A stretch of DNA of 64,000 bases, taken from positions 1,683,760-1,747,759 of the forward strand of contig NZ_JH165159.1 in assembly GCF_000227765.1 (NCBI RefSeq). Reading direction: 5' to 3'. This stretch comes from Neisseria wadsworthii 9715 (GTDB lineage: Bacteria; Pseudomonadota; Gammaproteobacteria; Burkholderiales; Neisseriaceae). Below the pieces are notes generated by a model. That model ran no database searches. It was not told the origin of the DNA and was given only the letters and a program-made list of their open reading frames with translations. A program made the position numbers and the translations under genes. Below, piece after piece: positions 1-9,257 of this stretch (position 1 is the first letter of the stretch; each line of letters opens with the position of its first letter).

Positions 1-838
1 CTGAACCTGCGGCAATGCCGATGGAAAACAAGGCAAGCATCAGGTTGAACACATTGTCGTTGCCGCCCAAATGGATTTTAGTAAAGGTGGGCAATTGAGT
101 GGTATAAACCGCACCAATCAGCCAAAACCACGAAATGCCGATAATCGCGGTATAAAGTTCGCGCTGGGCGAATGTGGCTTTCAGCAGGCTACAAGTGCTG
201 CGGGCGATATTCGGATCAATCCGCACATCCGGCCGCTTGGCGGCTACCGGCGGCATAAATACACTAGTTACAAACCCCACGAATGCAGTCAAAATGATTA
301 ATGTTGCCACCACATAATGGCTCATGCCGGCAACAAACGTACCCAAAATCTGACCAAACAAAATCGCTAAAAACGTACCCGACTCAATCAGGCTATTGCC
401 CATAATCAGCTCTTTACTATTCAGATAATCGGGCAAAATGGCGTATTTCAACGGCCCGAACAAGGTAGATTGCGCTCCCATCATAAACAGGCAAGCCAAC
501 AGCAGAGGAGCGGACTGAATCAGAAAACCGTAAGCGGCTACCAACATAATCAAGATTTCCAATATCTTAATTATGCTGGCAAGTTTCGCTTTATCGAATT
601 TGGTGCTAAATTCACCGGAAATCGAAGAAAACAAAAAATAGGGCAAAATAAACAGCAATGCCCCCAAATTCAGCATTTGGCTGGGCTGCAGCCAAGCATT
701 ATCGCCCAAACCGTAAAAGCTAATAGACACAAACAGTGCGGTTTTAAACAGATTATCATTGAATGCGCCGAGAAATTGCGTGCCGAAAAGCGGCGCAAAA
801 CGGCGACCGACAGCGAAATTAAGATTGTCTTTGATCAT
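1..838 (-). CDS. MFS transporter, LplT/Aas-like (partial, C-terminus outside window)
   Basis: An open frame runs from an ATG at 836-838 leftwards off the window edge, giving about 279 residues of an N-terminal region. It opens with a short cytoplasmic tail, then GAFNDNLFKT, a signature at the start of lysophospholipid-transporter-like MFS proteins, followed by alternating hydrophobic helices and a conserved FGPLKYAILPD stretch between helices. This family flips lysophospholipids or similar lipids across the inner membrane and is sometimes fused to an acyltransferase; the part that would show a fusion is missing. The start lies inside the last 20 bases of ccoS, so the two are probably co-transcribed. 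Family assignment is good; the substrate is inferred. Confidence 0.8.
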   Translation of the reverse strand, partial: MIKDNLNFAVGRRFAPLFGTQFLGAFNDNLFKTALFVSISFYGLGDNAWLQPSQMLNLGALLFILPYFLFSSISGEFSTKFDKAKLASIIKILEILIMLVAAYGFLIQSAPLLLACLFMMGAQSTLFGPLKYAILPDYLNSKELIMGNSLIESGTFLAILFGQILGTFVAGMSHYVVATLIILTAFVGFVTSVFMPPVAAKRPDVRIDPNIARSTCSLLKATFAQRELYTAIIGISWFWLIGAVYTTQLPTFTKIHLGGNDNVFNLMLALFSIGIAAGS

Positions 839-1034
839 GTTTCTCTTCCGCCGCAGAATCAACCGGCTTGGATTTACCCTCTTCAGGATGATATTCGTCA
901 TCGTCCATAATAATCCGGTGCGCCGGGCCTTCCAAATCATCAAACTGCCCGTTTTTGCCTGACCACCAGAAAAAATAGCCGATTAAAAATGCCAGAATGA
1001 TACTCAATGGTATCAGAATATAAATGCTTTCCAT
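819..1034 (-). CDS. ccoS: cbb3-type cytochrome oxidase assembly protein CcoS
   Basis: This 71-residue protein has one N-terminal membrane helix (about residues 4-24), the FFWWSGKNGQFDDLE stretch typical of CcoS, and an acidic, charged tail. CcoS helps assemble the cbb3-type cytochrome c oxidase, the high-affinity terminal oxidase of Neisseria, probably by aiding cofactor insertion in the inner membrane. Its end overlaps the start of the MFS transporter and it begins 3 bases after the preceding small gene, so the three form one leftward unit. The ccoNOP structural genes are not in this window. Confidence 0.9.
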   Translation of the reverse strand: MESIYILIPLSIILAFLIGYFFWWSGKNGQFDDLEGPAHRIIMDDDEYHPEEGKSKPVDSAAEEKHDQRQS

Positions 1035-1037
1035 GGT

Positions 1038-1352
1038 TTACATCATTCCTGTCATATCGCCCAATATCAGCGATTGTGTGCCGATTCTTAAAAATTCGTT
1101 ACGCAAGCTGCCGATTTTCTCCGATTCTTTATAAAGATTAATCCGGTCTTTTTCCACGCGCCAGCAAAACGGCTGCGTTAAATCGCCAAACTCTTCCAGC
1201 ACTCTCAAAGCCGCCTGATCTTGAGGCTTCGTTTCGCTTTGCAGCTTAACAATAAAACGCCCGCTCTGCGGGTGTGCGTTTTCATCATCCGGCAACATAA
1301 TAAAAAAGCCTAAATGCTCGCCCGCTTGGTTATGAATACTGAAATAATGCAT
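1038..1352 (-). CDS. conserved hypothetical protein, 104 aa
   Basis: I do not recognise this protein. It is soluble, with no signal peptide or membrane segment, and has mixed composition with several charged pairs (KLQSETKPQDQAAL, RVEKDRINLYKESEK). It ends 3 bases before the start of ccoS on the same strand and so is probably translated from the same mRNA as ccoS and the MFS transporter. A single uptake word (1363-1374) lies just upstream of its start. Tight spacing and coding-like composition make it a real gene; no function is claimed. Confidence 0.7.
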   Translation of the reverse strand: MHYFSIHNQAGEHLGFFIMLPDDENAHPQSGRFIVKLQSETKPQDQAALRVLEEFGDLTQPFCWRVEKDRINLYKESEKIGSLRNEFLRIGTQSLILGDMTGMM

Positions 1353-1508
1353 GGCTTAAAAATGCCTGTCTGAAAAATCATCAAACATGAGAATTTAAAC
1401 CCCTTTAAGCCAAGCTGCAAGACACAGATTATATTCGGCTTGTAAACAATATGTTATTTTGTTAAGCCGTTTGCAAAATCTAACAAATAGGAATATTACG
1501 GCTTATAA

Positions 1509-2155
1509 ATGCTAAAATTAAAACGTTTTTTCTTATTTCAATTATCATCGCATCTCTCAGTGCCTGCCAAAGCCTGCCTAAATTTTCAAACAATTACGCC
1601 GATTACGATAAGCTTCCGCTCAGCGAAGCCGAGTTTTTAAAACGCACCGCAGATATTCAGAAAGCTGCCGCCAGACTTGAACCTCAACACACGATTTATT
1701 TCGACAAAGATTGGCAAGAAATAGAAGGGGCTGATCCAAAAGCTTATATTGCACTCTACAACAAACACAGATGCTCAATCATGAAGAATTTGTTAACGCC
1801 AAGGACGAATGGCTGATTCCGTCGGAGTTCGCCTTTACCCGCGCACAATTTCCAACTATGCATACGATGAATTTGAATCTCTTCAATATAATCAAGAGTT
1901 CGCGCTGAACCAACCGGCAAGCAAGTATTCCGTGCTTTTCCCCTCGTAAGATTTATTGAGCCGCACGGCTTGATTGTTGTCTCACACAAAAACAAACAAA
2001 ACAAGAAAGGCGTACTCAACCGGCAAGGCCGATGGGGAGTACAACCTGAATTTGATGAGATTTACCTCTCCGAAGAAGAGCCTTCCATCGCAGTAAAAAA
2101 TGCCCAAGGCTGGGGAACTTACGATTTCAGCGGCAAGCAGATTATTCAGCCATAA
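1509..2155 (+). pseudogene. decayed WG-repeat lipoprotein gene with several frameshifts
   Basis: The coding sense can be followed only by changing frame several times. From the ATG at 1509 (MLKLKRF) the frame breaks in a run of six T at 1526-1531; a seventh T would join it to a lipoprotein signal with lipobox LSAC and CQSLPKFSNNY. That frame runs on to AYIALYNKH near 1768, where two extra bases (CACAG instead of CAG) would shift it to MLNHEEFVNAKDEWL at 1771. It shifts again near 1821 to GVRLYPRTISNYAYDEF, and again near 1890 to EPTGKQVFRAFPLV, which continues to the stop at 2153. The tail carries RQGRWGVQPEFDEIY and AQGWGTYDFSGKQII, the pattern of WG beta-propeller-like repeats. In-frame stops follow each break, so no full product is made. 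This is a relic, unless the T tract is phase variable and the other breaks were recent. Confidence 0.75.
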
Positions 2156-2161
2156 ACATTT

Positions 2162-2204
2162 GTTTTCAGACAGGCATTATTCCCAACAATGCCTGTCTGA
2201 AAAC
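2162..2204. terminator. inverted DUS pair behind the pseudogene
   Basis: TTCAGACAGGCA at 2165-2176 and TGCCTGTCTGAA at 2190-2201 form a hairpin with flanking GTTT/AAAC pairing. It lies seven bases after the pseudogene stop and can serve both as uptake signal and terminator. Confidence 0.7.
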
Positions 2205-2593
2205 TTGTTTATTACGCAGCTTCAAATTTTTGCATATCTACCATCTCGCTTTACCCCAAAATAGACTCTTAAACTTAAGCCGCCTACGACATTTGCATAC
2301 CATTAATCTTTAAACAATTAGCAAAAAATATAATTTGTTTACAATGTTTATACAAAAGCAATGAAACTATATTAAACCAATAATAATGGCGGTTTGCTGT
2401 TCTACAACCTATCGACTGTTTGAGTCTGACCACATTGATTATTGCTTGAATAATCCAATCAAACCATACACAAACTAAATTCCAAAAATAAAGATAATTT
2501 TAAATTGAGAAAATATATAAATAAGTTTATTATAATTATCAAAACTATATCAAAATAACTAATTCGCAATACAACGGAAAAAGGATTTGCATT
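2205..2593. other. AT-rich intergenic region, no gene seen
   Basis: About 390 bases of strongly AT-rich sequence with stops in all frames. It ends in a good ribosome site (AAAAGGA) for the lipoprotein gene that follows. I found no hairpin or repeat of note. Confidence 0.6.
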
Positions 2594-2998
2594 ATGAAAA
2601 AATATTTATTTGTTTGTATGTTATTTCCACTTGCCCTTACCGCTTGCCAATCCAGCTCGCCAAGATTTGTCCACTTAGAGCAGCCTGAATATAACCACGG
2701 CAAGCTCTATATTTATCGCCCGCATAACTACAAAAACGCCAAAGTTGTTTACGAAGTTTATGCCGGAGACATCAAAATAGGCCATATACACAATGGCCAT
2801 CACATCCATAAAGATCTCCCCTTCGGCATCCATAAAGTCCATTTAAAAAATGCACAAACATCACTAAACGTACCTCTACGTATTGATGAAATAAAATGCC
2901 TGCGCCTCACATTTAACGAACAGCAGCAGCCCGTGTTGCAAAAAATGCTCTATGAACAATGCAAAGTAGACATTCTGTCCACCAAATCATCAATATAG
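2594..2998 (+). CDS. putative lipoprotein, DUF2846-like
   Basis: The 134-residue product starts with a short lipoprotein signal, MKKYLFVCMLFPLALTAC, so Cys18 would be lipidated. Behind it come a Ser-rich linker and a small beta-rich domain with the pattern GKLYIYRPHNY, VYAGDIKIGHIHNG and LPFGIHKVHL. That layout (R-P, then a ligand-like GxxIG, then a turn leading to a second strand set) resembles DUF2846 envelope lipoproteins, whose function is unknown. A strong AAAAGGA site precedes the ATG. It stands alone, 54 bases before pip. Confidence 0.75.
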   Translation: MKKYLFVCMLFPLALTACQSSSPRFVHLEQPEYNHGKLYIYRPHNYKNAKVVYEVYAGDIKIGHIHNGHHIHKDLPFGIHKVHLKNAQTSLNVPLRIDEIKCLRLTFNEQQQPVLQKMLYEQCKVDILSTKSSI

Positions 2999-3052
2999 TA
3001 AGCAATAAGCACTAAAATTACAAACTTTCATATCCTCAATAAAGGGAAAACT

Positions 3053-4012
3053 ATGTATTTTGTCCCCCTGCCCAACCGGAACGGCATGCTTCAGGTATCG
3101 GATACCCACCAAATCTATTGGGAAGAGTCAGGCAACCCAAAAGGCATTCCCGTGATCTTCCTGCACGGCGGCCCCGGGGCGGGAGCATCGCCTTCATGCC
3201 GTGGATTTTTCGACCCCACCGCCTACCGCATTATTATCATTGATCAGCGCGGCTGCGGCCGCTCCCTGCCTTTTGCCGAAACCCGAGAAAACACCACTTG
3301 GGATTTGGTAGAGGATATTGAAAAAGTCCGCGAAATGCTCGGCATCAACAAATGGCTGATATTCGGCGGCTCTTGGGGCAGCACGCTCTCGCTGGCCTAT
3401 GCCGAAACCCATCCCGACCGCGTGCTCGGCCTGATTTTGCGTGGCATTTTTCTGTGCCGCCAAAACGAAATCAACTGGATTAACGAAGCCGGCGGCGTCA
3501 GCCAAATTTATCCCAAGCAGTGGCAAAACTACATTGCGCCCGTACCGAAAGAAAAGCGTGGCAACCTTGTTCAGGCTTACCACGAAATGCTGTTTTCCAA
3601 AGACCACACCGTTGCTCTTCACGCAGCTAAAGCCTGGGCAGATTGGGAAAGCTGGCTGATTCAGTTCGAGCCCAAACCCGTAGATGAAGATGCAGAAAAA
3701 TCCCTCGCGATCGCCCGCATCGAAAACCATTATTTTATGCACTTGGGCTGGCTGGAAGGCGAACGCGCCATTTTGCGCAATATCCGAAAAATCCGCCACA
3801 TTCCCACCATCATCGTGCAGGGCCGCTATGATATGTGCACCCCCATGCAAAGCGCTTGGGATTTAAAACAAGTATTCCCCGAAGCAGAGCTTCGTATAGT
3901 CCAGGCTGGCCACTCCGCTTTCGACAAACCCTTATCTGCCGCCCTAATCAAAGCATGCGATGAATTTGCCGCCCGCCTGCAACACAACGAAGGGCAGGAT
4001 TATGCAGACTAA
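3053..4012 (+). CDS. pip: proline iminopeptidase
   Basis: This 319-residue alpha/beta hydrolase removes N-terminal proline from peptides in the cytoplasm. It has the S33-family oxyanion motif HGGPG at residues 38-42, the nucleophile elbow GGSWGS at 105-110 (Ser107), and the expected acid and base partners in GRYD (Asp260) and AGHS (His287). Its length matches bacterial Pip enzymes of about 310-320 residues. The site AAAGGG sits before the ATG. A DUS pair ends the gene before trpS. Confidence 0.95.
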   Translation: MYFVPLPNRNGMLQVSDTHQIYWEESGNPKGIPVIFLHGGPGAGASPSCRGFFDPTAYRIIIIDQRGCGRSLPFAETRENTTWDLVEDIEKVREMLGINKWLIFGGSWGSTLSLAYAETHPDRVLGLILRGIFLCRQNEINWINEAGGVSQIYPKQWQNYIAPVPKEKRGNLVQAYHEMLFSKDHTVALHAAKAWADWESWLIQFEPKPVDEDAEKSLAIARIENHYFMHLGWLEGERAILRNIRKIRHIPTIIVQGRYDMCTPMQSAWDLKQVFPEAELRIVQAGHSAFDKPLSAALIKACDEFAARLQHNEGQDYAD

Positions 4013-4060
4013 AGCAGATTCTGATAAGATTCAGCAGTTTTAAACCATTTAGCAACACAC

Positions 4061-4088
4061 TTTCAGACAGGCATATGCCTGTCTGAAA
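4061..4088. terminator. inverted DUS pair between pip and trpS
   Basis: TTCAGACAGGCA (4062-4073) is followed after two bases by TGCCTGTCTGAA (4076-4087), making an almost loop-free palindrome between the two genes. Confidence 0.6.
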
Positions 4089-4115
4089 AACATTCCAGCA
4101 GAAAGCAGCCTGATC

Positions 4116-5126
4116 ATGACTAAAAAACGCGTGCTCACCGGTGTTACCACTACCGGCATTCCCCACTTGGGCAACTACGTCGGCGCCATCCGTCCCGCCA
4201 TCCGCGCCAGCCAAAACGAAAACACAGAATCTTTTCTCTTTCTGGCTGATTATCACGGCATCATCAAATGCCACGACCCGGAAACCATCCACCAATCCAC
4301 CCAAGCCGTAGCCGCCACCTGGCTGGCCTGCGGCCTCGATCCCGAGCGCACCACGTTCTACCGCCAAAGCGATATTCCCGAAATCCTCGAATTAAATTGG
4401 ATTCTCACCTGCATTACCGCCAAAGGCCTGATGAACCGCGCCCACGCCTACAAAGCCGCCGTGCAGGATAATCTCGACAAAGACCAGGAAGACCAAGACC
4501 ATCAAATCGAAATGGGCTTATACAGCTACCCCATCCTGATGAGTGCCGACATCCTTATGTTCAACGCCCACGACGTACCCGTAGGCCGTGACCAAATCCA
4601 ACACGTTGAAATGGCGCGCGACATCGCAGGCCGTTTCAACCACCGCTTCAAAGAGCTGTTTGTGTTGCCTGAAGCCAAAATTGAAGAACATGTAGAAACC
4701 CTGGTCGGCTTGGACGGCCGAAAAATGAGCAAAAGCTACGGCAACACCATCCCGCTTTTTGAAACCGAGAAAAAGCTGCAAAAATCAGTCAACAAAATCA
4801 TCACCAACCTGAAAGAGCCAGGCGAACCTAAAGAACCGGGTGAAAGCCCATTATTTGAAATCTACAAAGCCTTCGCCACCGAGCAGGAAACCCAAGAATT
4901 CACTCGCATGCTGGCCGAAGGCTTGGCCTGGGGTGAAGCCAAAAAAATCCTCGGTGCCAAACTCAATGAAGAATTAGCGCCCAAACGCGAACGCTACAAC
5001 GAGCTTACCGCCAACCCCGCGCAAATCGAAGACATCCTGCAAGCCGGCGCCGCGCGTGCACGCAAAGAAGCCCGCATTTTGTTGGATAAAGTGCGCGATG
5101 CAGTAGGCATCCGCGCGCTGAAATAA
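4116..5126 (+). CDS. trpS: tryptophan--tRNA ligase
   Basis: TrpS charges tRNA-Trp in the cytoplasm. The 336-residue protein shows the class I HIGH-type motif TTGIPHLGN at residues 12-20, the [10 protein letters not shown] substrate region at about 156-165, and KMSKS at 203-207 followed by the TrpS-typical YGN. Length fits bacterial TrpS (about 330-340). It is flanked on both sides by DUS hairpins, so it is probably transcribed alone. Confidence 0.97.
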   Translation: MTKKRVLTGVTTTGIPHLGNYVGAIRPAIRASQNENTESFLFLADYHGIIKCHDPETIHQSTQAVAATWLACGLDPERTTFYRQSDIPEILELNWILTCITAKGLMNRAHAYKAAVQDNLDKDQEDQDHQIEMGLYSYPILMSADILMFNAHDVPVGRDQIQHVEMARDIAGRFNHRFKELFVLPEAKIEEHVETLVGLDGRKMSKSYGNTIPLFETEKKLQKSVNKIITNLKEPGEPKEPGESPLFEIYKAFATEQETQEFTRMLAEGLAWGEAKKILGAKLNEELAPKRERYNELTANPAQIEDILQAGAARARKEARILLDKVRDAVGIRALK

Positions 5127-5141
5127 CACGGCCGCCACGCA

Positions 5142-5180
5142 GCAATGCCTGTCTGAACACTTTTTTCAGACAGGCATTGC
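5142..5180. terminator. inverted DUS pair behind trpS
   Basis: GCAATGCCTGTCTGAA pairs with TTCAGACAGGCATTGC around a short T-rich loop. It makes a strong hairpin 16 bases after the trpS stop. Confidence 0.75.
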
Positions 5181-5207
5181 ATATTAGAAAATATCAACTT
5201 TCACAGC

Positions 5208-5213
5208 TATAAT
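5208..5213 (+). promoter_or_regulatory. candidate -10 box for mpl
   Basis: A perfect TATAAT lies 36 bases before the mpl start. No convincing -35 hexamer is seen at normal spacing, so this is a partial promoter match only. Confidence 0.4.
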
Positions 5214-5248
5214 ACACACCTTTCATTGTTTTCAGCGAAACCCACACC

Positions 5249-6625
5249 ATGAAACACATCCACATTATCGGCATCGGCGGCACCTTTATGGGCGGCCTGG
5301 CAGCAGTTGCCAAAGAAGCAGGCTTCAAAGTTACCGGCTGCGATGCCAAAATGTATCCGCCGATGAGTACCCAGCTTGAAGCTTTAGGCATAGGCGTACA
5401 CGAAGGATTCGATGCCGCGCAGTTGGATACCTTTCAAGCCAATGTTTATGTAATCGGTAATGTGGCCAAGCGCGGCATGGACGTGGTTGAAGCCATTTTA
5501 AACCGCGGCCTGCCTTATATTTCCGGCCCGCAATGGCTGTCTGAAAACGTATTGCAAGGGCGTTGGGTGCTCGGCGTAGCGGGCACACACGGCAAAACCA
5601 CCACCGCTTCCATGTTGGCCTGGGTGTTGGAATATGCCGGTTTGGCTCCCGGCTTTCTGATTGGCGGCGTGCCGCAGAATTTCAGCGTATCCGCCCGCCT
5701 ACCGCAAGCGCCGCGCCAAGATGCGGATTCCGTTTCGCCGTTTTTCGTCATTGAAGCCGACGAATACGACACCGCATTTTTCGACAAACGCTCCAAATTT
5801 GTTCATTACCGCCCGCACACCGCTATTCTGAATAATCTGGAATTCGACCATGCCGACATTTTCTCCGATTTGGCCGCCATCCAAACCCAATTCCACCACT
5901 TGGTGCGCACCGTTCCCGCCGAAGGCCTGATCGTCTGCAACGGCACTGAGCAAAGCCTGCGCGACACACTCGATAAAGGCTGCTGGACGCCTGTCGAATT
6001 TTTCGGCGGCAAAGAAGGCTGGCAGGTCGGCGCAGTAGACGCAAACGGCGCGTTTGACGTGTTGCTCAACGGCGAAAAAGCCGGCCATGTGGCTTGGGAC
6101 ATTATCGGCGAGCACAACCGCATGAACGCGCTGGCCGTGATTGCAGCCGCCCGCCATGCCGGCGTGGACGTAAAAACCGCCTGCGAAGCCTTGAGCCGAT
6201 TCAAAAATGTGAAGCGCCGCATGGAAACCAAAGGCCAAATCAACGGTATCACCGTTTATGACGATTTCGCCCACCACCCCACCGCCATTGCCACCACCGT
6301 TGCTGGCTTGCGCCAAAAAGTCGGCAGCGCGCGCATTCTGGCCGTATTGGAGCCGCGTTCCAACACCATGAAACTGGGCACCATGAAAGCCGCCCTGCCG
6401 GCAAGCCTGAGTGAAGCCGACCTGGTATTCTGCTATTCCGGCGGAGTAGATTGGGATGTGGCCGAAGCCCTGTCACCGCTCGGCAGCAAACTGCATGCCG
6501 GCAGCGATTTCGATGCCTTTGTTGCCGAAATCGCTAAACAGGCGCAAAGCGGCGACCATATCCTGATTATGAGCAACGGCGGCTTCGGTGGCATTCACGA
6601 CAAGCTGCTCGCTCAATTGAAGTGA
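5249..6625 (+). CDS. mpl: UDP-N-acetylmuramate:L-alanyl-gamma-D-glutamyl-meso-DAP ligase Mpl
   Basis: Mpl recycles murein tripeptide by joining it to UDP-MurNAc, feeding recovered peptide back into peptidoglycan synthesis. The 458-residue protein has the Mur ligase layout: an N-terminal nucleotide-sugar domain beginning IHIIGIGGTFMGGLA, the P-loop GTHGKTT at residues 112-118, the FEADE/IEADEYD region at about 170, NLEFDHADIF, and a C-terminal ligase domain with YDDFAHHPTAI. Start FMGG rather than the GMGG of MurC, and overall length, separate it from MurC. It stands alone between DUS hairpins. Confidence 0.95.
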   Translation: MKHIHIIGIGGTFMGGLAAVAKEAGFKVTGCDAKMYPPMSTQLEALGIGVHEGFDAAQLDTFQANVYVIGNVAKRGMDVVEAILNRGLPYISGPQWLSENVLQGRWVLGVAGTHGKTTTASMLAWVLEYAGLAPGFLIGGVPQNFSVSARLPQAPRQDADSVSPFFVIEADEYDTAFFDKRSKFVHYRPHTAILNNLEFDHADIFSDLAAIQTQFHHLVRTVPAEGLIVCNGTEQSLRDTLDKGCWTPVEFFGGKEGWQVGAVDANGAFDVLLNGEKAGHVAWDIIGEHNRMNALAVIAAARHAGVDVKTACEALSRFKNVKRRMETKGQINGITVYDDFAHHPTAIATTVAGLRQKVGSARILAVLEPRSNTMKLGTMKAALPASLSEADLVFCYSGGVDWDVAEALSPLGSKLHAGSDFDAFVAEIAKQAQSGDHILIMSNGGFGGIHDKLLAQLK

Positions 6626-6644
6626 TTCGCCCAAGCAAATACAC

Positions 6645-6694
6645 AATGCCTGTCTGAAAGTTTCAGCTTTGCAGAAAACTTTCAGACAGGCATT
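6645..6694. terminator. long DUS hairpin behind mpl
   Basis: The stem extends beyond the uptake words: AATGCCTGTCTGAAAGTTT pairs with AAACTTTCAGACAGGCATT, 19 base pairs around a short loop, 19 bases after the mpl stop. Confidence 0.75.
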
Positions 6695-6794
6695 TCTATT
6701 TATTAAATCGTAATCACACGGCAGTTATATTCAGGCTTTAAGCATGCATAACGAAACCACGGTGAAATAACCATTCGCTGCACACAACCGCGCC

Positions 6795-7214
6795 TCACTC
6801 GGAAACCGCGCCGCCGTCCGAAAGCCCGTTCAATTCATCCTGTGCTTTTTTCACTTCGGCTTCCAAACCTGCAATGCGCTCAAGATAGCGTACATAATTG
6901 CGTTCGTTGCCGTAGCGTACTTTTTTCCCTTCTTCCAAAGCGCGCTGCGCATCTTTCACTTTTTTCTCCGCAGCCTGATAAGCCGGATCGGGAGCAGGCT
7001 CGGGTGCAGGAGCCGGCGGCGTATAGTGTACCGGCTTGGCCGGTTCTGCCGAATAAATGCTCGGGCGGCCTATATCGGCTTTTTTGCAATTCGCCGAACC
7101 TGCATTCTGCGTATACACTTTATTGCCGTAGCGGTCGGTGCAGGTAAACACTTCCGCGTGCGCAAAAGGCAGCGTAACCCAATACAGCAAAGACAAAATC
7201 AGAGCTTTTTTCAT
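6795..7214 (-). CDS. DUF4124 domain-containing periplasmic protein
   Basis: From the ATG at 7214 this is a 139-residue protein with a cleavable signal peptide (MKKALILSLLYWVTLPFAHA), the DUF4124 core EVFTCTDRYGNKVYTQN with its paired cysteines, a Pro/Ala-rich linker (PAPAPEPAPDPA) and a C-terminal coiled coil of about 55 residues rich in Ala, Glu and Lys. A GGA precedes this ATG; an ATG four codons upstream (7226) is the alternative. DUF4124 proteins are exported and of unknown role. Longer in-frame extensions upstream lack signal-peptide character and are not used. Confidence 0.8.
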   Translation of the reverse strand: MKKALILSLLYWVTLPFAHAEVFTCTDRYGNKVYTQNAGSANCKKADIGRPSIYSAEPAKPVHYTPPAPAPEPAPDPAYQAAEKKVKDAQRALEEGKKVRYGNERNYVRYLERIAGLEAEVKKAQDELNGLSDGGAVSE

Positions 7215-7322
7215 ACGTTTTTCCATGTAAATTATTTTTTGATTATAGCCGAATCCGCCTCCCAACGGTTCGCAGCCCGTTTCACGCCCTGCACAAGTTG
7301 TGTAAAAAGGCGGCATATTCGG

Positions 7323-7360
7323 TAAATGCCTGTCTGAAAGCTTTTTCAGACAGGCATTTA
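7323..7360. terminator. inverted DUS pair upstream of ybiT
   Basis: TAAATGCCTGTCTGAAAG pairs with TTTTCAGACAGGCATTTA. It lies in the divergent region between the DUF4124 gene and ybiT, so it is an uptake site more than a terminator. Confidence 0.5.
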
Positions 7361-7454
7361 TCTTCAATAAATCCCAAATGTAAAGCCGCATACAAGCCGC
7401 CGGTATGGTAGAATATCGCCCATTTTTGACAACAGCTTTTTAGGGTATCTCAAC

Positions 7455-9083
7455 ATGATTTCTACCAACGGCATAACCATGCAGTTCGGCGCCAAGCCGC
7501 TGTTTGAAAATGTATCCGTCAAATTCGGCGAAGGTAACCGCTACGGCTTGATTGGTGCCAACGGTTCGGGCAAATCCACCTTCATGAAAATTCTCGGCGG
7601 CGATTTGGAGCCGACCAGCGGCGAAGTGGCCATTGAAAACGGCGTGCGTTTGGGTAAGCTGCGTCAAGACCAGTTCGCTTACGAAGACATGCGCGTATTG
7701 GACGTGGTGATGATGGGGCACACCGAAATGTGGGCGGCAATGACTGAGCGCGACGCCATCTATGCCAACCCCGAAGCCACCGAAGACGACTACATGCGTG
7801 CCGCCGAATTGGAAGCCAAGTTTGCCGAATACGACGGCTACACCGCCGAAGCTCGTGCAGCCGAGCTATTGAGCGGTGTAGGCATCGAAGAATCATTACA
7901 CAACGCCCAAATGAGCGAAGTGGCTCCCGGTTTCAAATTGCGCGTGTTGCTGGCGCAGGCATTGTTTTCCAAACCCGACGTATTATTGCTCGACGAGCCG
8001 ACCAACAACTTGGACATCAACACCATCCGCTGGCTCGAAGGCGTGTTGAACCAATACGATTCAACCATGATCATCATCTCGCACGACCGCCACTTTTTAA
8101 ACGAAGTGTGCACCCACATGGCCGACGTAGATTACAACAGCATCACCATCTACCCCGGAAATTATGATGATTACATGCTTGCTTCCGCACAATCCCGTGA
8201 ACGCGCCCTGAAAGACAACGCCAAAGCCAAAGAAAAGTTGCAAGAGCTGCAAGAATTCGTGGCGCGCTTCTCTGCCAACAAATCCAAAGCCCGCCAAGCC
8301 ACCAGCCGCTTGAAGCAGGCCGACAAGATTAAAGCCGAAATGGTGGAAGTGAAACCCTCCACCCGACAAAACCCGTATATCCGATTTGAAACCGACGAAA
8401 AAGCCAAGCTGCACCGCCAGGCAGTGGAAGTGGAAAGTTTGGCAAAATCTTTTGAAAACACCTTGTTCAAAAACCTCAGTTTCATGCTGGAAGCAGGCGA
8501 GCGTTTGGCTGTTATCGGCCCGAACGGCGCAGGTAAATCCACCTTGCTGAAACTGTTGGCAGGCGCATTCAATCCCGAATACAGCGAAGGTATCCAGCCC
8601 GATGCCGGCACCATCAAATGGGCGGAAAAAGCCAATGTCGGCTACTATCCGCAAGACCATGAAAACGATTTCGATGTGGATATGAACCTCACCGAATGGA
8701 TGCGCCAATGGGGTCAGGAAGGCGACGACGAACAAGTTATCCGCGGCACACTCGGCCGTTTGCTGTTCGGCAGCAACGACGTGGTGAAACAAGTGCAAGT
8801 GCTTTCAGGCGGTGAAAAAGGCCGTATGCTCTACGGCAAACTGATTCTGCTGAAACCGAACGTGCTGATTATGGACGAGCCGACCAACCACATGGATATG
8901 GAAAGCATCGAATCCTTAAACATGGCATTGGAAAAATACAAAGGCACCTTGATTTTCGTATCGCACGACCGCCAGTTTGTATCTTCACTGGCCACCCAAA
9001 TCATCGAGCTAGACGGCAAAGGCGGTTACGAACATTATCTGGGCGACTACGAAAGCTATTTAGAGAAAAAAGGTTTAGTGTAA
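7455..9083 (+). CDS. ybiT: ABC-F family ATPase YbiT
   Basis: This 542-residue protein has two ABC ATPase domains and no membrane part. The first has Walker [10 protein letters not shown] at about residues 34-42 and [10 protein letters not shown]; the second has GPNGAGKST at about 355-363, LSGGEKGR and [11 protein letters not shown] charged linker of the ABC-F type separates them. Sequence and order follow E. coli YbiT closely ([17 protein letters not shown] at the start). ABC-F proteins act on ribosomes during translation; the exact role of YbiT is not settled. A candidate AGGG ribosome site lies upstream of the start. Confidence 0.93.
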   Translation: MISTNGITMQFGAKPLFENVSVKFGEGNRYGLIGANGSGKSTFMKILGGDLEPTSGEVAIENGVRLGKLRQDQFAYEDMRVLDVVMMGHTEMWAAMTERDAIYANPEATEDDYMRAAELEAKFAEYDGYTAEARAAELLSGVGIEESLHNAQMSEVAPGFKLRVLLAQALFSKPDVLLLDEPTNNLDINTIRWLEGVLNQYDSTMIIISHDRHFLNEVCTHMADVDYNSITIYPGNYDDYMLASAQSRERALKDNAKAKEKLQELQEFVARFSANKSKARQATSRLKQADKIKAEMVEVKPSTRQNPYIRFETDEKAKLHRQAVEVESLAKSFENTLFKNLSFMLEAGERLAVIGPNGAGKSTLLKLLAGAFNPEYSEGIQPDAGTIKWAEKANVGYYPQDHENDFDVDMNLTEWMRQWGQEGDDEQVIRGTLGRLLFGSNDVVKQVQVLSGGEKGRMLYGKLILLKPNVLIMDEPTNHMDMESIESLNMALEKYKGTLIFVSHDRQFVSSLATQIIELDGKGGYEHYLGDYESYLEKKGLV

Positions 9084-9104
9084 AGCCCAACTCAATCCAC
9101 AAAT

Positions 9105-9143
9105 AATAATGCCTGTCTGAATAACTTTCAGACAGGCATTATT
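9105..9143. terminator. inverted DUS pair behind ybiT
   Basis: AATAATGCCTGTCTGAA pairs with TTCAGACAGGCATTATT. The hairpin lies 22 bases after ybiT and before the convergent aminotransferase gene. Confidence 0.7.
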
Positions 9144-9257
9144 AAAGGGGCTAATCTAATTCGGCCCATATTTTCAAGTTAATTCACTATATGGAATTCC
9201 ACCATGTTCAATAAATAAAGTGGCTTTCAAAGTTCAACCGCTTTATCTTTTCAATGC

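Noticed and set aside
1970..2155. Short frame starting MIVVSHKNK as an independent gene
   Set aside because: It is the last in-phase piece of the WG-repeat lipoprotein pseudogene; its start has no ribosome site.
8097..8798. Open frame of 233 codons on the minus strand
   Set aside because: Antisense shadow of ybiT, with Phe/His-rich composition and no recognisable domain.
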